Below are positions 61,273-64,000 of a DNA stretch of 64,000 nt, piece after piece (the first letter of the stretch is position 1; each line of letters opens with the position of its first letter). The stretch spans positions 248,001 to 312,000 of the forward strand of contig NZ_FNHL01000001.1 in NCBI RefSeq assembly GCF_900103715.1, given 5' to 3'. Position numbers and translations under genes: made by a program. The notes under the pieces were generated by a model. It ran no database searches and was not told where the DNA came from. It saw only the letters and a list, made by a program, of their open reading frames with translations. This DNA is from Halogranum gelatinilyticum. Its GTDB lineage: Archaea; Halobacteriota; Halobacteria; Halobacteriales; Haloferacaceae.

Positions 61273-63375
61273 ATGGCTCAGGCACAGAATCAGGAGTTGA
61301 CCGAGCGTTTCATCCAGTTCTACCGGAACTACTACCGGGACGCCATCGGTCAGCTCGCCCAAAAATACCCCAACGAGCAACGCTCGCTCTACATCGACTA
61401 CGACGACCTCTACCGGTTCGACCCCGACCTCGCGGAGGACTTCCTCAACCAGCCCGACCAGCTCCGCGAGTACGCCGAAGAGGCACTCCGGCTCTACGAC
61501 CTGCCCGCGGACGTCAAACTCGGCAAGGCACACGTCCGCCTGCGAAACATCGACCGCGCCGTCGACATCCGTTCGATCCGCGTCCACGACGACCACATCG
61601 GCAAGCTCATCGCCGTCTCCGGTATCGTCCGCAAGGCCACGGACGTCCGGCCCAAGATCACGGAAGCCGCCTTCGAGTGCCAGCGCTGTGGGACGATGAC
61701 CTACATCCCTCAATCGGACGGCAACTTCCAGGAACCCCACGAGTGTCAGGGCTGTGAGCGACAGGGACCGTTCCGGGTCAACTTCGACCAGTCGGAGTTC
61801 ATCGACTCCCAGAAGATTCGGGTCCAGGAGAGTCCGGAGGGACTCCGCGGCGGCGAGACGCCGCAGGCCATCGACATCGACCTCGAAGACGACATCACCG
61901 GAAGAGTCACCGCCGGCGACCACGTCACCGTCACGGGCGTCCTCCACATCGAACAGCAGAAGAGCGGCCAGGAGAAGTCCGCCATCTTCGATCTCTACAT
62001 GGACGGGATGTCCATCACCGTCGAGGACGAGGAGTTCGAGGACATGGAGATCACCGACGAGGACAAGCAACAAATAATCGAGATCTCCAACCGCGAGAAC
62101 ATCTACGAGGACATGGTCGCCTCCGTCGCCCCCGCCATCTACGGCTACGACGAGGAGAAGATGGCCATGATCCTCCAGCTGTTCTCGGGCGTCACCAAAC
62201 ATCTCCCCGACGGCTCCCGCATCCGTGGCGACCTCCATATGCTCCTCATCGGTGACCCCGGTACCGGGAAGTCCCAGATGCTTTCGTACATCCAGAACAT
62301 CGCTCCCCGCTCGGTCTACACCTCCGGTAAGGGTTCCTCCTCGGCCGGTCTCACCGCCGCCGCCGTCCGCGACGACTTCGGCGACGGCCAGCAGTGGACG
62401 CTCGAAGCGGGCGCGCTCGTCCTCGCCGACAAGGGGATCGCGGCGGTCGACGAGCTGGACAAGATGCGTCCCGAGGACCGCTCGGCGATGCACGAGGCAC
62501 TGGAGCAGCAGAAGATCTCGATCTCGAAGGCCGGTATCAACGCGACGCTGAAGTCCCGGTGTTCGCTCTTGGGTGCGGCGAACCCCAAATACGGCAGATT
62601 CGACCAGTACGAGCCCATCGGCGAGCAGATCGACCTCGAACCCGCACTCATCTCGCGGTTCGACCTCATCTTCACCGTCACCGACCAGCCCGACCCCGAA
62701 CACGACGGCAAGCTCGCCGACCACATCCTGAAGACGAACTACGCGGGTGAGCTGAACACCCAGCGGACGCACGTGCCGACGTCCAAGTTCACCGAGGAGG
62801 AGGTCAACTCCGTCACCGAGGAGGTCGCCCCCGAGATCGACGCCGAACTCCTCCGGAAATATATCGCGTTCTCGAAGCGCAACTGCTACCCGACGATGAC
62901 CGAGGAGGCCAAGGCGGCCATCCGCGAGTTCTACGTCGACCTCCGCGCGAAGGGTGCCGACGAGGACGCGCCGGTCCCCGTGACCGCCCGAAAGCTCGAA
63001 GCACTCGTCCGCCTCGCCGAGGCGAGTGCCCGCGTCCGGCTCTCCGACGAGGTGTCCGAGGAGGACGCGACCCGCGTCATCGAGATCGTCCGGTCGTGTC
63101 TGCAGGACATCGGTGTCGACCCCGAGACGGGCCAGTTCGACGCCGACGTCGTCGAGACAGGCACCTCCAAGAGCCAGCGTGACCGCATCAAGACCCTCAA
63201 ACAGCTCATCAGCGAGATCGAAGAGGAGTTCGAAGAGGGCGCGCCGGTCGACGAGGTGCTCGACCGCGCCGACGAGATCGGCATGGGCCGCGACAAGGCA
63301 GAGGGCGAGATCGAGAAGCTCCGGCGGAAGGGCGAAGTCTACGAACCGAAGACCGACCATCTCCGCACGACCTGA
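61273..63375 (+). CDS. mcm: MCM replicative helicase
   Basis: A 700-residue protein. The N-terminal domain includes a zinc finger (CQRCG...CQGC). The AAA+ part has IGDPGTGKSQMLSYIQ (Walker A), LADKGIAAVDELDKM (Walker B), LLGAANPKYGRF (sensor 1) and LISRFDLIFTV (Arg finger). The C-terminal winged helix ends with VYEPKTDHLRTT. No intein is present. It unwinds DNA at the fork. A likely promoter box (TTCTTACAC) lies about 28 nt upstream. A small gene follows after 5 nt. Confidence 0.97.
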   Translation: MAQAQNQELTERFIQFYRNYYRDAIGQLAQKYPNEQRSLYIDYDDLYRFDPDLAEDFLNQPDQLREYAEEALRLYDLPADVKLGKAHVRLRNIDRAVDIRSIRVHDDHIGKLIAVSGIVRKATDVRPKITEAAFECQRCGTMTYIPQSDGNFQEPHECQGCERQGPFRVNFDQSEFIDSQKIRVQESPEGLRGGETPQAIDIDLEDDITGRVTAGDHVTVTGVLHIEQQKSGQEKSAIFDLYMDGMSITVEDEEFEDMEITDEDKQQIIEISNRENIYEDMVASVAPAIYGYDEEKMAMILQLFSGVTKHLPDGSRIRGDLHMLLIGDPGTGKSQMLSYIQNIAPRSVYTSGKGSSSAGLTAAAVRDDFGDGQQWTLEAGALVLADKGIAAVDELDKMRPEDRSAMHEALEQQKISISKAGINATLKSRCSLLGAANPKYGRFDQYEPIGEQIDLEPALISRFDLIFTVTDQPDPEHDGKLADHILKTNYAGELNTQRTHVPTSKFTEEEVNSVTEEVAPEIDAELLRKYIAFSKRNCYPTMTEEAKAAIREFYVDLRAKGADEDAPVPVTARKLEALVRLAEASARVRLSDEVSEEDATRVIEIVRSCLQDIGVDPETGQFDADVVETGTSKSQRDRIKTLKQLISEIEEEFEEGAPVDEVLDRADEIGMGRDKAEGEIEKLRRKGEVYEPKTDHLRTT

Positions 63376-63380
63376 GACCG

Positions 63381-63659
63381 ATGGACCGCATCTCCGCCCT
63401 CCGGAACGTCGAGGACGCGCTCCGCGCGTTCGAGCGCGGCGAGGCCGACCTCGCGGCGACCGAGGAGCAGGTGCTCACCGTCCTGCGGACCTACGCGACT
63501 GAGTTCGGCGACGACCCGCGGGCGGCCTACCGCGCGAGCGGCGACGAGGCCGTCGACGGAACCGTCGTCGTCGCCAGCTCCGAGCCGGAAGCACGGGCCC
63601 GCGTTCAGGAACTCCGAGAGGTCGACGACGCCCGCTTCGAGCTTCGACGCATCGAGTGA
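63381..63659 (+). CDS. Small protein downstream of mcm, function unknown
   Basis: A 92-residue protein: MDRISALRNVEDALRAFERG, EEQVLTVLRTYATEF, and VVVASSEPEARARVQELREV. It is predicted to be alpha-beta and acidic. It begins 5 nt after the mcm stop, so it is probably co-transcribed and may be a partner of replication. I recognise only a conserved haloarchaeal family (possibly DUF7854), not its function. Confidence 0.7.
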   Translation: MDRISALRNVEDALRAFERGEADLAATEEQVLTVLRTYATEFGDDPRAAYRASGDEAVDGTVVVASSEPEARARVQELREVDDARFELRRIE

Positions 63660-63749
63660 GCGGCGTTTCGAGCCCTCGGTGGCGGAGATTGAAAGAAGGT
63701 AAACACTTTTGTCAGACGCTGGCCTACTGGATAGCTGTATCACACAGGA

Positions 63750-64000
63750 GTGACCGGCTTGGCAACACACATACCGGCGTCGGACGGCCACAGCGCGCTC
63801 GAGGATGCAGCCAGTGTCCTCTTTCTCGCGCCGTCGATCTCGTCGCAGGAAGACGAGGTCTGTACCAGCCTGCTTCGCTCCGACGACGCCGCACAGGAGA
63901 ACCTGCTGTGGGTGTCGTACACGAAATCCCCCGACGCGCAGCTTCGTCGCTGGCGCGAGCACGGCCACGGCCAACCGGCCAACCTCGGCATCGTGAGCGT
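63750..64000 (+). CDS. DUF7504-like protein, N-terminal part (cut by window edge)
   Basis: It starts at a GTG at 63750 after an in-frame TAG, with GGAG directly before it. The first 83 residues include EDAASVLFLAPSISSQEDEV, LLWVSYTKSPDAQLRRW and NLGIVSV. This is the start of a RecA-like fold without a clear Walker A, as in haloarchaeal DUF7504 proteins often linked to signalling. The rest lies outside the window. Confidence 0.65.
   Translation, partial: MTGLATHIPASDGHSALEDAASVLFLAPSISSQEDEVCTSLLRSDDAAQENLLWVSYTKSPDAQLRRWREHGHGQPANLGIVS

Overview
The window is one stretch of a haloarchaeal (class Halobacteria) chromosome. The evidence is the very high GC content, the Asp/Glu-rich proteins, and archaeal information-processing genes: TBP, PCNA, MCM, an RFC-like clamp-loader subunit, a 311-residue RPA with its RPA-associated protein, and the Trm-G10 and RlmE RNA methyltransferases. 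A divergent TatC pair with a fused double TatC is also typical of halophilic archaea. Most first or single genes carry a TATA-like AT box about 25-31 nt before the start codon, as expected for leaderless haloarchaeal mRNAs. Genes inside tight operons instead use Shine-Dalgarno-like sites or short overlaps. I could not assign a genus.

Layout. 1-5.9 kb: S-adenosylhomocysteine (SAH) recycling (ahcY, cut by the window edge, and a SAH/methylthioadenosine deaminase), hisG, and small envelope proteins. 6-16 kb: tbp, trm-G10, the rfcC-asd pair, two exported acidic proteins with GN-rich tails, RNase Z, an SPFH protein and a DUF460 protein. 16-25 kb: MFS exporter, sensor histidine kinase, pcn divergent from rlmE, a zinc-finger microprotein, and a ribbon-helix-helix gene overlapping a queuosine/archaeosine-precursor transporter. 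23-32 kb: tatC2/tatC1 divergent pair, histidine phosphatase, larE and an HhH-MutS-like ATPase. 32-39.5 kb: TRAM protein, Tfx-type regulator, katG, and the assimilatory nitrate genes nasA and a NarK-type transporter. The non-coding DNA around katG and the nas genes is strikingly AT-rich.

39.5-46.7 kb: tRNA-Pro(UGG) and tRNA-His(GUG). Each is accompanied on its 3' side by a partial direct copy of its own 3' end, an inverted T-arm copy and short hairpins. Between them lie a SLC13-type permease, a Ski2-like helicase and a site-2 protease with CBS domains. 47.5-53.9 kb: a histidine-utilisation operon hutU-hutG-hutI-hutH with three 8-nt gene overlaps, divergent from an HTH_10-type regulator. hutU carries an in-frame insertion made of two palindromes. 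54-64 kb: rpa3-rpap3, an EEP-fold hydrolase, mannose-1-phosphate guanylyltransferase, an atypical SDR protein, a UPF0104 membrane protein, mcm with a small downstream partner, and the start of a DUF7504-like gene.

No CRISPR array, rRNA operon or intact insertion sequence was seen. The most unusual signals are the paired tRNA-associated elements, the palindromic insertion inside hutU, the RHH-transporter unit with a candidate operator, the degenerate ATPase motifs of RfcC, and the AT-rich control regions of katG and the nas genes.
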